Positions 1 to 4,644 are shown, counted from the first letter of the stretch. The stretch is DNA of 6,349 nt from JACPAB01 sp964366725 (GCA_964366725.1 CAYIUL010000029.1:1-6349), one strand, 5' to 3'. Numbers and translations: made by a program. The notes: generated by a model from the sequence alone, not told the origin.

Positions 1-53
1 TAAAGTAGAGCTCTTCTAAGGCTTTGATGCAGGTCCGATTCCTGCCGGGGACA
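1..53 (+). tRNA. tRNA-Arg (UCU anticodon), 3' part only
   Basis: The 5' half lies outside the window. The anticodon stem pairs 8-12 with 20-24 (two G-U pairs) around the seven-base loop 13-19, with anticodon TCT at 15-17, which reads AGA (Arg). The T stem pairs 29-33 with 41-45 around loop 34-40. The 3' acceptor strand is 46-52 with discriminator A53. The T loop reads TCCGATT, so position 55 is C instead of the near-universal T. CCA is not encoded and would have to be added after transcription. No terminator is visible after it. Confidence 0.85.
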
Positions 54-104
54 CACTTCGACTCGCTTTCAGCTCGCTCAGTGTAAACACTATTTAGAAA
101 ATTG

Positions 105-113
105 TGTTAGAAT
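105..113 (+). promoter_or_regulatory. possible extended -10 promoter for the 147-743 gene
   Basis: TG-T-TAGAAT matches an extended -10 element (TGn followed by a TATAAT-like hexamer at 108-113). No good -35 box lies at the expected distance. Transcription would start near 120 and leave a leader of about 27 bases without a well-placed Shine-Dalgarno site. This is a weak call from motif match only. Confidence 0.3.
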
Positions 114-146
114 GGGTGGAAGAAAATTTTTTAATCATATGGATTT

Positions 147-743
147 ATGAATGAATTTACGCTTTTTGCACAACCTTGGTGGGTAAATATTTTAATAATC
201 ATTCCATTTGTTGCATATTATTTATGGCGGAAAGAAGGGCTTATAATTTCAAAATGGACTCTTATTATTTCTGGCTTGTTTGGAATCGCTTTTGGATTTG
301 TTGAGGCGTCAGTTGTAGTTTATCTTCGTGCCGCGGTAGGGCTTCTTCCTGGATATGGTGGTACGCTTTCTGATGTCGCTAGGCTTTCTGCTGATATTTA
401 CCAACAGGCGCAAATCCTTAGCGAATTACCCAAAAGTTTATTGGCAGTAGAATTTTTTCGGGAAGCCGCTACCATGATTATGTTGCTTAGTATCGCTCTT
501 GTGGCAGTTAAATCTTTACGAGAGCGTTGGGCCATATTTCTCTGGGCTTTTGCTATTTGGGATATTTTCTACTACATTGGTTTATGGGCAACAGTTCGCT
601 GGCCTTCATCACTATTAACTCCGGATGTTCTTTTCTTGATTCCAGTCCCATGGTTTTCCCAGGTGTGGTTTCCTATACTCATAAGTGCGCTTACTATGGC
701 TACTGTTGTCATTACAAGAAAAGATATTAAAATCCATTCTTAA
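147..743 (+). CDS. multi-pass membrane protein of unknown function, 198 aa
   Basis: An integral membrane protein with about five hydrophobic segments: residues 11-27, 37-60, 108-122, 128-150 and 160-189. Polar residues sit in or beside the helices: E53 and R61 in the second, R105 and E106 just before the third, D139 in a WDIFYY stretch of the fourth, then an RWP motif (151-153) and an LIPVPW stretch (164-169). This pattern reminds me of a conserved hypothetical membrane family found in several phyla, but I know no assigned function and give no name. The ATG at 147 is the only in-frame ATG nearby; those at 139 and 151 are out of frame. No Shine-Dalgarno site is well placed. The gene is AT-rich and stands alone between a tRNA and the convergent pilus block. 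Confidence 0.85.
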   Translation: MNEFTLFAQPWWVNILIIIPFVAYYLWRKEGLIISKWTLIISGLFGIAFGFVEASVVVYLRAAVGLLPGYGGTLSDVARLSADIYQQAQILSELPKSLLAVEFFREAATMIMLLSIALVAVKSLRERWAIFLWAFAIWDIFYYIGLWATVRWPSSLLTPDVLFLIPVPWFSQVWFPILISALTMATVVITRKDIKIHS

Positions 744-765
744 TCCGATTCGGAAGCCGCCAAAG

Positions 766-812
766 AAAAACTTGTCATGCCGGAGGCAGATCCGCCTCTG
801 GCGGAAAACTGT
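766..812. repeat. 47-bp dispersed hairpin repeat, copy 1
   Basis: It matches 4584-4630 in the same orientation at 42 of 47 positions. Its core is a hairpin: 779-787 pairs with 794-802 over nine positions (one wobble) around a six-base loop. On the minus strand a run of five T (770-766) follows the hairpin after eight bases, so it could also act as a weak terminator for the leftward operon. It lies between two convergent genes. Short CCGCC/GGCGG palindromes between genes are, from memory, common in CPR genomes. Confidence 0.75.
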
Positions 813-819
813 CGGCAAA

Positions 820-1119
820 TCACAGTGAAGGGTCGGTGGCTGGGGTTCTGGCCCTTTTGATTCTTTCAAATTCAAGCGCCTTGTTTTGATAATAAGAAAC
901 AGTTTCTCTTAAAAGAGAGAGGTCTAGAGTTTTATCTCCCTCTCCCGCTGACTTTTCCACTACAAAGATTTCTCCTTTATCTATTTTTATAAATATAAAA
1001 ATACTTGAGACAATAACCAAAATAGTAAGAATTATCGTTGAGACAAAAATAATTTTCCAGTCCGCCTCGGGACTGGTGCCGAAGCCGAATTTTTTAAAAA
1101 ATATTCGTGGATCTTCCAT
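820..1119 (-). CDS. small single-helix membrane protein at the end of the pil block, 99 aa
   Basis: I do not recognise the family. The N-terminal 21 residues are short and mixed in charge, residues 22-47 form one strong transmembrane helix, and the remaining 50 or so residues are hydrophilic, with a probable short helix at 68-90 ending in a basic patch (RIKRARTP). By the positive-inside rule the orientation is ambiguous. The ATG lies only two bases after the pilO stop, so it is almost certainly translated from the same mRNA. That position suggests an accessory part of the pilus inner-membrane platform, but it does not look like the lipoprotein PilP: there is no signal peptide with a lipobox cysteine. 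The gene ends seven bases before the hairpin repeat. Confidence 0.75.
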   Translation of the reverse strand: MEDPRIFFKKFGFGTSPEADWKIIFVSTIILTILVIVSSIFIFIKIDKGEIFVVEKSAGEGDKTLDLSLLRETVSYYQNKALEFERIKRARTPATDPSL

Positions 1120-1121
1120 AA

Positions 1122-1640
1122 TTAATCAAATGAGTGGAGAGCAAGAGTAATTTTTAAGCGCCAGACGGTTTCTTCTCTAACGAAACTTGACTCATCTATC
1201 ATAACCCGATAGGGCAAGTTCTCCATGGCGCGAAGGAAAGAAAGAGTCGGAGCCCAAGAACCTTGAGTTTCCATCGTGATACGGACTATGTTTGGTTCTA
1301 TAGCTTTCTTATCTTCTATTTTTCCAACAGACAAAATGTTGGTATCAAGACCAAGCACCCGGCCCGTCTCTTCAATCTTCTCTATCAGAGGCACGAGCTT
1401 GTCGCCGGAAAAAACAAGCTTATCAAAGGCCGCCAAATCCTTATCGGCATTATTTTGTATGGCCTTAATAGACCGAACCAACATTGATTCTTCGGTAGCG
1501 CTATCCACGGCGTTAAGAAGTTGGGAGGTTTCCCTGTTTTTAGCCTGTATGCTGTAGATGCCAAAGCTTAAAACGGCAAAGAGTATAAGCGAGATGAGTG
1601 AAAGCACTATGAGAAAGAATTTGGAGTTGTTGGTGGTCAT
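1122..1640 (-). CDS. pilO: PilO-like type IV pilus inner-membrane platform protein, 172 aa
   Basis: Bitopic membrane protein expected to pair with PilN and support the pilus assembly platform. The start at 1640 gives MTTNNSKFF, followed by a transmembrane helix at about residues 8-30, a polar, probably coiled-coil stretch at 32-75, and a small alpha/beta domain at 76-172, the standard PilO plan and length. The C-terminal part (ITMETQGSW, then FLRAMENLPYRVMID) resembles the ferredoxin-like fold of PilO/PilN proteins. The start is chosen because its ATG overlaps a TGA in another frame (ATGA), the usual sign of coupling to an upstream pilN. The reading frame stays open through the assembly gap, which would wrongly fuse this gene to pilN. 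No Shine-Dalgarno site is visible. Confidence 0.8.
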   Translation of the reverse strand: MTTNNSKFFLIVLSLISLILFAVLSFGIYSIQAKNRETSQLLNAVDSATEESMLVRSIKAIQNNADKDLAAFDKLVFSGDKLVPLIEKIEETGRVLGLDTNILSVGKIEDKKAIEPNIVRITMETQGSWAPTLSFLRAMENLPYRVMIDESSFVREETVWRLKITLALHSFD

Positions 1641-1943
1641 GGTTTTTTGGCTGGNNNNNNNNNNNNNNNNNNNNNNNNNNNNNNNNNNNNNNNNNNNNNN
1701 NNNNNNNNNNNNNNNNNNNNNNNNNNNNNNNNNNNNNNNNNNNNNNNNNNNNNNACTATCCATGATTCTTGAACGTTCAAGCACTTCATTCTGACGGGCA
1801 TTTGAGAGCACATAAGACGGCAGAAGTCCTATTATTCCTGTGATAAACACCAGAATAAGCGCGAGAAGCATGACAATAGTCCGGCGCAGAACATATTCAT
1901 GCGCCACTTTTTGCCTCTCTTCGTCTGTAAGCAGTTTAAACAT
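1637..1943 (-). CDS. pilN: PilN-like pilus assembly protein, interrupted by an assembly gap
   Basis: Only the first 63 codons (1943-1755) and probably the last few codons (1654-1637, reading P-A-K-K-P then TGA) are visible; the middle is 100 Ns. The visible N-terminus has a short cytoplasmic segment (MFKLLTDEERQKVAHEYVLR), a transmembrane helix at about residues 21-46 and the start of a helix rich in charged residues, as in PilN. The ATG lies three bases after the pilM stop, in the expected pilM-pilN-pilO order. PilN proteins are usually near 180-200 residues, so more than 100 residues should be missing, more than 100 bases can hold. The C-terminal assignment is inferred from the ATGA overlap with pilO and is not secure. 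Confidence 0.7.
1655..1754. other. assembly gap of exactly 100 N
   Basis: A round run of 100 unknown bases, the usual placeholder for a scaffold join of unknown size. It falls inside pilN. If pilN ends at the TGA at 1639-1637, the true gap must be a multiple of three, which 100 is not. Confidence 0.95.
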
Positions 1944-1946
1944 ATT

Positions 1947-2930
1947 TTATTTGCCGCTAGACAGAACCAAGCCTATGGCCGAAGCATATTCAAGAGACTC
2001 ATCAAATGACAGATTCGGGACATTTCCTTGGGAAACAGACACATTCTGCCATACATCCGCCAACGCGTACGGAATTTCACTTTCACTCATAAGTTTATCA
2101 ACAAAATCTTTTTTACTTGCCCCAAAGCCGCATAAAATTATATTCTCTATCTTCTCTCCCGGACGGGCATTCCAGAAAGCCAGCACTTTGTGCATTTCCG
2201 CCTTCAGGTCATTGAGACTCGGATAAGAATCACCCTCTCCAATACTATAAGCCGGCGTGGTATTGAACTGCACCACCTCTTCTTCTACCACATAGAAACC
2301 AGTTTTCTTCCGGGAGAGATTGATGATGAGATTTGACCTTTTGTCTCCGCGACGAATGAGCGCTCGGGCAATGGCCTGTGGCTCAATATCAAAAGAAATG
2401 GGAGTGATGCCGGCCGATTCAAAAAGTGCCGTGTAAGCATTAACGATATTTTTTGGCAGGACAGTGACAGCCAGCTTAATTTCGTTAGCATCCGGCACTT
2501 CGCCGATGATTTCAAAATCAAAGACCGAGTCAGCCAGAGAAACGGGCGCATTTTCTTCAACGATGAAAGCCACGGCGTCACGCAGTCCCTCGGAAGGCAC
2601 CTTTTCAATACTGGTGGTAAAGAGATAGGCTTTCTCTTCCGGCAAGCTCGCTCTGGCATAACGGATACCATAATGCGAAGCGAGTTTTTTCAAAATGGGA
2701 ACGAGTCCGGCGGAGTTTCTAATCAAACCGGCCTCAACCGCTCCTTGAGGGTTATTCTCTTTGCTTAGATGCGCTAATTCAAATCCGTTTCCGGAAATCT
2801 CTCTCCGCAGTTGCACAAACTTGGTATCGCTATCTGTGACGGCAATACCGGTAGTTGAAAGCAGAAGAAACTCGGGCGCGGGAAAAAGGTCAAGAAAAGT
2901 TCTTTGCTTTCTAGCAACAATCATATCCAT
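1947..2930 (-). CDS. pilM: PilM-like type IV pilus assembly protein (actin-like fold), 327 aa
   Basis: Cytoplasmic actin-like protein that, in known systems, binds the N-terminal tail of PilN and links the platform to the assembly motor. The layout fits PilM: a phosphate-1-like strand pair at 27-42 (GIAVTDSDTKFVQL), the typical LPEEKAYLFTTSIEKVP segment at 97-112, an EPQAIARAL helix at 183-191, a phosphate-2-like segment at 201-214 (LIINLSRKKTGFYV), and an adenosine-like IILCGFGASKK at 264-274. The aspartate and glycine expected in both phosphate loops are replaced, so canonical ATP binding is doubtful. The ATG at 2930 follows TAAGG at a workable spacing; the second ATG (codon 3, 2924) lies seven bases after the -10 box and would suit a leaderless start. 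Followed by pilN after three bases. Confidence 0.85.
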   Translation of the reverse strand: MDMIVARKQRTFLDLFPAPEFLLLSTTGIAVTDSDTKFVQLRREISGNGFELAHLSKENNPQGAVEAGLIRNSAGLVPILKKLASHYGIRYARASLPEEKAYLFTTSIEKVPSEGLRDAVAFIVEENAPVSLADSVFDFEIIGEVPDANEIKLAVTVLPKNIVNAYTALFESAGITPISFDIEPQAIARALIRRGDKRSNLIINLSRKKTGFYVVEEEVVQFNTTPAYSIGEGDSYPSLNDLKAEMHKVLAFWNARPGEKIENIILCGFGASKKDFVDKLMSESEIPYALADVWQNVSVSQGNVPNLSFDESLEYASAIGLVLSSGK

Positions 2931-2931
2931 A

Positions 2932-2937
2932 ATTATA
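2932..2937 (-). promoter_or_regulatory. -10 box (TATAAT) just before pilM
   Basis: A perfect TATAAT on the minus strand ends seven bases before the ATG of codon 3 (2924), the same spacing as at ruvX. It would give an internal, leaderless promoter for pilMNO inside the ruvX operon. The hexamer also overlaps the possible Shine-Dalgarno to start interval of the 2930 ATG, so both uses cannot be separated from sequence alone. Confidence 0.4.
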
Positions 2938-2953
2938 CCTTACTATCTACTGT

Positions 2954-3331
2954 TTAATGTTTACTATCTAAGTAACTCTTGAGAATCAGGGCCGCGGCGG
3001 AAGCGTCGGTCATTTCGGTTTGGCCTTGGAGTCGTCTCGCCTCAACGGTAGTTAAAACTTCCGGATGAGAAATCACTTCCACGCCGCGCTTTTCAAGTTC
3101 TTTTTTAAATTCTTCTATCTTTTTTTGAATCGGATTGATACTGCCATCCAAATTTCTTGACTCGCCTATAATAATTTTCCCGGCTTTTTCCTTATCTTTC
3201 AGTGCCAAAATTTTTGTCAGCAGAGTTTCGTCGTTCGGCCAAACAGCGCGTGGCAAAGCAAAGTGCCCAGTTTCGTCCGTGGAAGCAATACCCACGCGTT
3301 TCTCCCCGTAATCTATGGCCATGAGTCTCAT
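2954..3331 (-). CDS. ruvX: RuvX/YqgF family nuclease (16S rRNA 5'-end maturation), 125 aa
   Basis: RNase H-fold protein of the YqgF/RuvX family, known in E. coli as the nuclease that helps finish the 5' end of 16S rRNA. The first strand carries the hallmark AIDYGEKRVGIA (residues 5-16) with acidic D7; IIIGESRNLDGS (53-64) matches the second motif with E57; LTTVEARR (93-100) and TDASAAALIL (108-117) with D109 complete the family pattern. All three expected acidic residues are present, so it should be active. At 125 residues it is slightly shorter than the usual 135-150. The ATG at 3331 lies seven bases after a perfect TATAAT, consistent with a leaderless mRNA; M4 is a possible alternative. pilM follows after 23 bases, so the pilus genes probably share its transcript. 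Confidence 0.92.
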   Translation of the reverse strand: MRLMAIDYGEKRVGIASTDETGHFALPRAVWPNDETLLTKILALKDKEKAGKIIIGESRNLDGSINPIQKKIEEFKKELEKRGVEVISHPEVLTTVEARRLQGQTEMTDASAAALILKSYLDSKH

Positions 3332-3338
3332 TAGTTTA

Positions 3339-3351
3339 ATTATAGTATAAT
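3339..3351. promoter_or_regulatory. symmetrical, probably bidirectional -10 element
   Basis: The 13 bases ATTATAGTATAAT are a perfect palindrome around G3345, so each strand carries a perfect TATAAT (minus 3344-3339, plus 3346-3351). Leftward, transcription would start at or next to the ruvX ATG (3331). Rightward it would start near 3358 and run through a structured leader into tRNA-Ser. No convincing -35 box is seen on either side. Confidence 0.65.
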
Positions 3352-3356
3352 CCCGT

Positions 3357-3483
3357 GATTGGAGGGTTCGCCTAATCGATTAAACTCTCATAATTTAGAG
3401 AGGGTCCGCTCGACTCTTAAAAACCGGCGTTGGTAGAAATTGGATCAAAAATAATGTAAGAATAGAGTAATTCTTAGCACCGC
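3357..3483 (+). other. structured leader upstream of tRNA-Ser, no gene
   Basis: This stretch has no convincing reading frame. It begins at the predicted rightward transcription start. Hairpins seen: 3357-3362 with 3372-3377 (one wobble), 3385-3389 with 3398-3402, and 3457-3463 with 3470-3476 (seven perfect pairs, six-base loop). I do not recognise an RNA family. It may simply be the 5' part of the tRNA-Ser precursor, or a separate small RNA. Confidence 0.35.
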
Positions 3484-3570
3484 GGAGGCGTGCCGGAGTG
3501 GTTGATCGGGATAGTCTTGAAAACTATTATATCCGTAAGGGTATCAGAGGTTCGAATCCTCTCGCCTCCG
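3484..3570 (+). tRNA. tRNA-Ser (UGA anticodon)
   Basis: A complete class II tRNA. The acceptor stem pairs 3484-3490 (GGAGGCG) with 3563-3569 (CGCCTCC), discriminator G3570. The anticodon stem pairs 3511-3515 with 3523-3527 around loop CTTGAAA; anticodon TGA at 3518-3520 reads UCA (Ser). A long variable arm (about 3528-3545) is typical of serine tRNAs. The T stem pairs 3546-3550 with 3558-3562 around a standard TTCGAAT loop. CCA is not encoded. The flanks continue the acceptor stem by eight more perfect pairs (3476-3483 with 3570-3577), which is unusual. Confidence 0.95.
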
Positions 3571-3595
3571 CGGTGCTTGGAATGCTAAAAAGTTC

Positions 3596-3636
3596 CCCGC
3601 CACTAGACTGGCGGGTCCGCCAATCCGGGTGGCGGA
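3596..3636. repeat. two tandem CCGCCA/TGGCGG hairpins
   Basis: Two seven-pair perfect hairpins abut: 3596-3602 with 3609-3615 (six-base loop), then 3616-3622 with 3630-3636 (seven-base loop). Both carry the core CCGCCA...TGGCGG, similar to the dispersed repeat at 766-812. There is no T run after them, so they are not a standard terminator. They lie 25 bases after tRNA-Ser in a stretch without genes. Confidence 0.6.
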
Positions 3637-3729
3637 GAATCTCACCTCCTCCGCCCGATTTGGAATTAGGTTTTGCCTGCCAAAAGTGAGTACGCCAATC
3701 CAGAAGGCAGAAAACAAATCGGCTCGCCT

Positions 3730-3747
3730 ATCCGCCTCTGGAGGAAA
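3730..3747. repeat. partial copy of the dispersed hairpin repeat
   Basis: These 18 bases match 790-807 of repeat copy 1 at 17 positions (ATCCGCCTCTGG core, then GGAAA). The upstream half of the hairpin is not conserved here. Confidence 0.5.
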
Positions 3748-3774
3748 CCATATTTTGGAAGGGCAAAAGCAAAG

Positions 3775-3814
3775 CCTCGCACCGAGCTTTGCTCTGGTGC
3801 GTGGGAAATTTTTT
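3775..3814 (+). terminator. possible terminator of the tRNA-Ser transcript
   Basis: The stem pairs 3778-3783 (CGCACC) with 3796-3801 (GGTGCG) and, past one bulged T, 3784-3786 with 3792-3794, closing a five-base loop; two more G-C pairs lie below a mismatch. A run of six T follows at 3809-3814, about four bases beyond the outer pairs. A competing hairpin, 3768-3775 with 3786-3793 (eight perfect pairs), shares bases with it. Confidence 0.45.
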
Positions 3815-3829
3815 CATCTTAATTTTTTC

Positions 3830-3858
3830 TCAAGAAGCGGTCAAAAGCCGCTTCTTGA
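3830..3858 (+). terminator. 11-bp perfect hairpin overlapping the next promoter
   Basis: TCAAGAAGCGG (3830-3840) pairs perfectly with 3848-3858 around a seven-base loop. Four T follow after two bases. It could end rightward transcription just before the lipoprotein gene. Its 3' arm contains the first four bases of the -35 box of that gene. Confidence 0.4.
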
Positions 3859-3883
3859 CATTTTATACAGTTAATGCTATTAC
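3855..3883 (+). promoter_or_regulatory. strong sigma-70 type promoter of the lipoprotein gene
   Basis: A perfect -35 TTGACA (3855-3860), a spacer of exactly 17 bases, and TATTAC (3878-3883) preceded by TGn (3875-3877), an extended -10. Transcription should start near 3890, about 80 bases before the ATG at 3970. This is by far the most complete promoter in the window. Confidence 0.7.
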
Positions 3884-3890
3884 AGACAAT

Positions 3891-3935
3891 TATCGGAATC
3901 CATACGTCCGATAGCGCTACCACAGGTGTGGTAGC
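3891..3935 (+). promoter_or_regulatory. two hairpins at the 5' end of the lipoprotein mRNA
   Basis: TATCGGA (3891-3897) pairs with TCCGATA (3907-3913), and GCTACCAC (3916-3923) pairs with GTGGTAGC (3928-3935) around AGGT. The first hairpin begins at the predicted transcription start. They may stabilise the mRNA or form a regulatory leader; I do not recognise a riboswitch class. The Shine-Dalgarno site at 3956-3960 lies outside both hairpins. Confidence 0.45.
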
Positions 3936-3969
3936 AGAATCGAAACCTTGAAAACGGAGGATTTGAGCA

Positions 3970-4422
3970 ATGAAGACCACGAAGTGTTTTCTCACGCTGT
4001 TCGTTGTCCTGGTCATGACGGCCGCTTGCAGCAGGGAGGAATATCACCCTGTCACGCTTGGTCGCATCAGTCCCAGCGACGGACAAATCCGGGTCTCTGG
4101 GATCCCCACCCAGAACTTGCTAGGCGACAACTGGGGGCGAGGAAAGGGTCAGCTGAAACTCACGATCGAGAACGACCAGAAAGACAACAATGGCCGTTCA
4201 ACTGAGTGGTTGGACGCTGACACCTACACAGTCGGACCTAACAAGGAGCAAGTGGTCATCGAAGCACACAAGCTCATCGACGAGGCCGTTAAGCAGAAAC
4301 GGCCGATCGAGCTCTACGGGAAGTATCACTTCCAGGCGCCGGTTGACAACCGGTCGGGTGCCTTCATTGTCCTGATCCTGCACAAAGTCAAGGTCGCCGA
4401 TCAGTTCTTCGCATTCCAATGA
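3970..4422 (+). CDS. predicted lipoprotein of unknown function, 150 aa
   Basis: Residues 1-20 look like a lipoprotein signal: basic MKTTK, a hydrophobic stretch (CFLTLFVVLVM) and M-T-A-A-C with C20 as the likely lipidated cysteine; Thr at -3 is atypical, so lipidation is probable rather than certain. The mature part (21-150) is hydrophilic with strand-like segments (QIRVSGI, QLKLTI, QVVIEAH, AFIVLILHKVKV) and one likely helix (99-110). I do not recognise the fold. The start is fixed by GGAGG (3956-3960) nine bases upstream. Hand-counted GC over most of the gene is about 57 percent, well above its neighbours. It is a monocistronic unit with its own promoter and terminator. Horizontal origin is plausible; an assembly chimera cannot be excluded. 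Confidence 0.8.
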   Translation: MKTTKCFLTLFVVLVMTAACSREEYHPVTLGRISPSDGQIRVSGIPTQNLLGDNWGRGKGQLKLTIENDQKDNNGRSTEWLDADTYTVGPNKEQVVIEAHKLIDEAVKQKRPIELYGKYHFQAPVDNRSGAFIVLILHKVKVADQFFAFQ

Positions 4423-4448
4423 CAGGCCGACGAACGTCCCGTCAAACC

Positions 4449-4495
4449 CGAGCCCCTTAGAGAACGGAATTTCTCTCTGGGGCTCGTTTCATTTT
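4449..4495 (+). terminator. rho-independent terminator of the lipoprotein gene
   Basis: CGAGCCCC (4449-4456) pairs perfectly with GGGGCTCG (4479-4486). An inner stem pairs 4459-4464 with 4471-4476. The tail is TTTCATTTTT (4487-4496). It is a strong, classical terminator 27 bases after the stop codon. Confidence 0.85.
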
Positions 4496-4519
4496 TATGC
4501 GAGAATTTGCCGCCAAAGC

Positions 4520-4559
4520 CAGCTAATTTTTCAATAATTTTAAATTGAAAAATTAGCTG
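4520..4559. repeat. 16-bp perfect inverted repeat
   Basis: 4520-4535 (starting CAGCTAATTTTTC) is perfectly complementary to 4544-4559 around an eight-base AT loop. It is far longer than expected by chance. It lacks a T run and ends exactly where a second inverted repeat begins. Confidence 0.8.
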
Positions 4560-4583
4560 AATTGAGTTATACTTAACTCAATT
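4560..4583. repeat. 10-bp perfect inverted repeat (AATTGAGTTA / TAACTCAATT)
   Basis: 4560-4569 pairs perfectly with 4574-4583 around TACT. It abuts the 16-bp inverted repeat on its left and the dispersed repeat on its right without a spacer. It could be a cruciform, an operator or part of a compound repeat unit. Confidence 0.75.
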
Positions 4584-4630
4584 AAAAACTTGTCATACCA
4601 GAGGTAGATCCGCCTCGGGCGGAAAATTGT
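4584..4630. repeat. 47-bp dispersed hairpin repeat, copy 2
   Basis: Same orientation as 766-812 with five differences in 47 bases. Three of the differences fall in the 5' arm of the hairpin (779-787 in copy 1) and one in the 3' arm, weakening the stem, so this copy looks older or decayed. Confidence 0.75.
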
Positions 4631-4644
4631 TAATGCTCTCGAAA

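Larger units (their letters stand above)
3571..3829. other. intergenic tail after tRNA-Ser, hairpin-rich and without genes
   Basis: No supportable coding region. Contents in order: the 3' arm of the extended tRNA stem (to 3577), the tandem hairpins at 3596-3636, a long imperfect inverted repeat (CCGATTTG near 3655 against CAAATCGG near 3715), a partial copy of the dispersed repeat (3730-3747), and the overlapping hairpins with a T run at 3768-3814. Confidence 0.6.

Noticed and set aside
54..90. Repeat-like stretch with two CTCGCT units after tRNA-Arg
   Set aside because: It looks like a common short dispersed repeat, but there is no second copy in this window to support it.
1122..1943. A single 273-residue coding frame across the N run
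   Set aside because: It holds two separate membrane anchors and two PilN/PilO-type halves, and the frame is kept only because the gap was set to 100 bases. It is treated as pilN plus pilO.
3361..3417. tRNA-like look with a CTCATAA loop (possible tRNA-Met)
   Set aside because: The bases on either side of the loop do not pair as an anticodon stem, and no acceptor or T stem can be built.
3498..3874. Two rightward reading frames over tRNA-Ser and the intergenic tail
   Set aside because: They run through the tRNA and hairpin repeats, have no start signals and show no protein-like composition.
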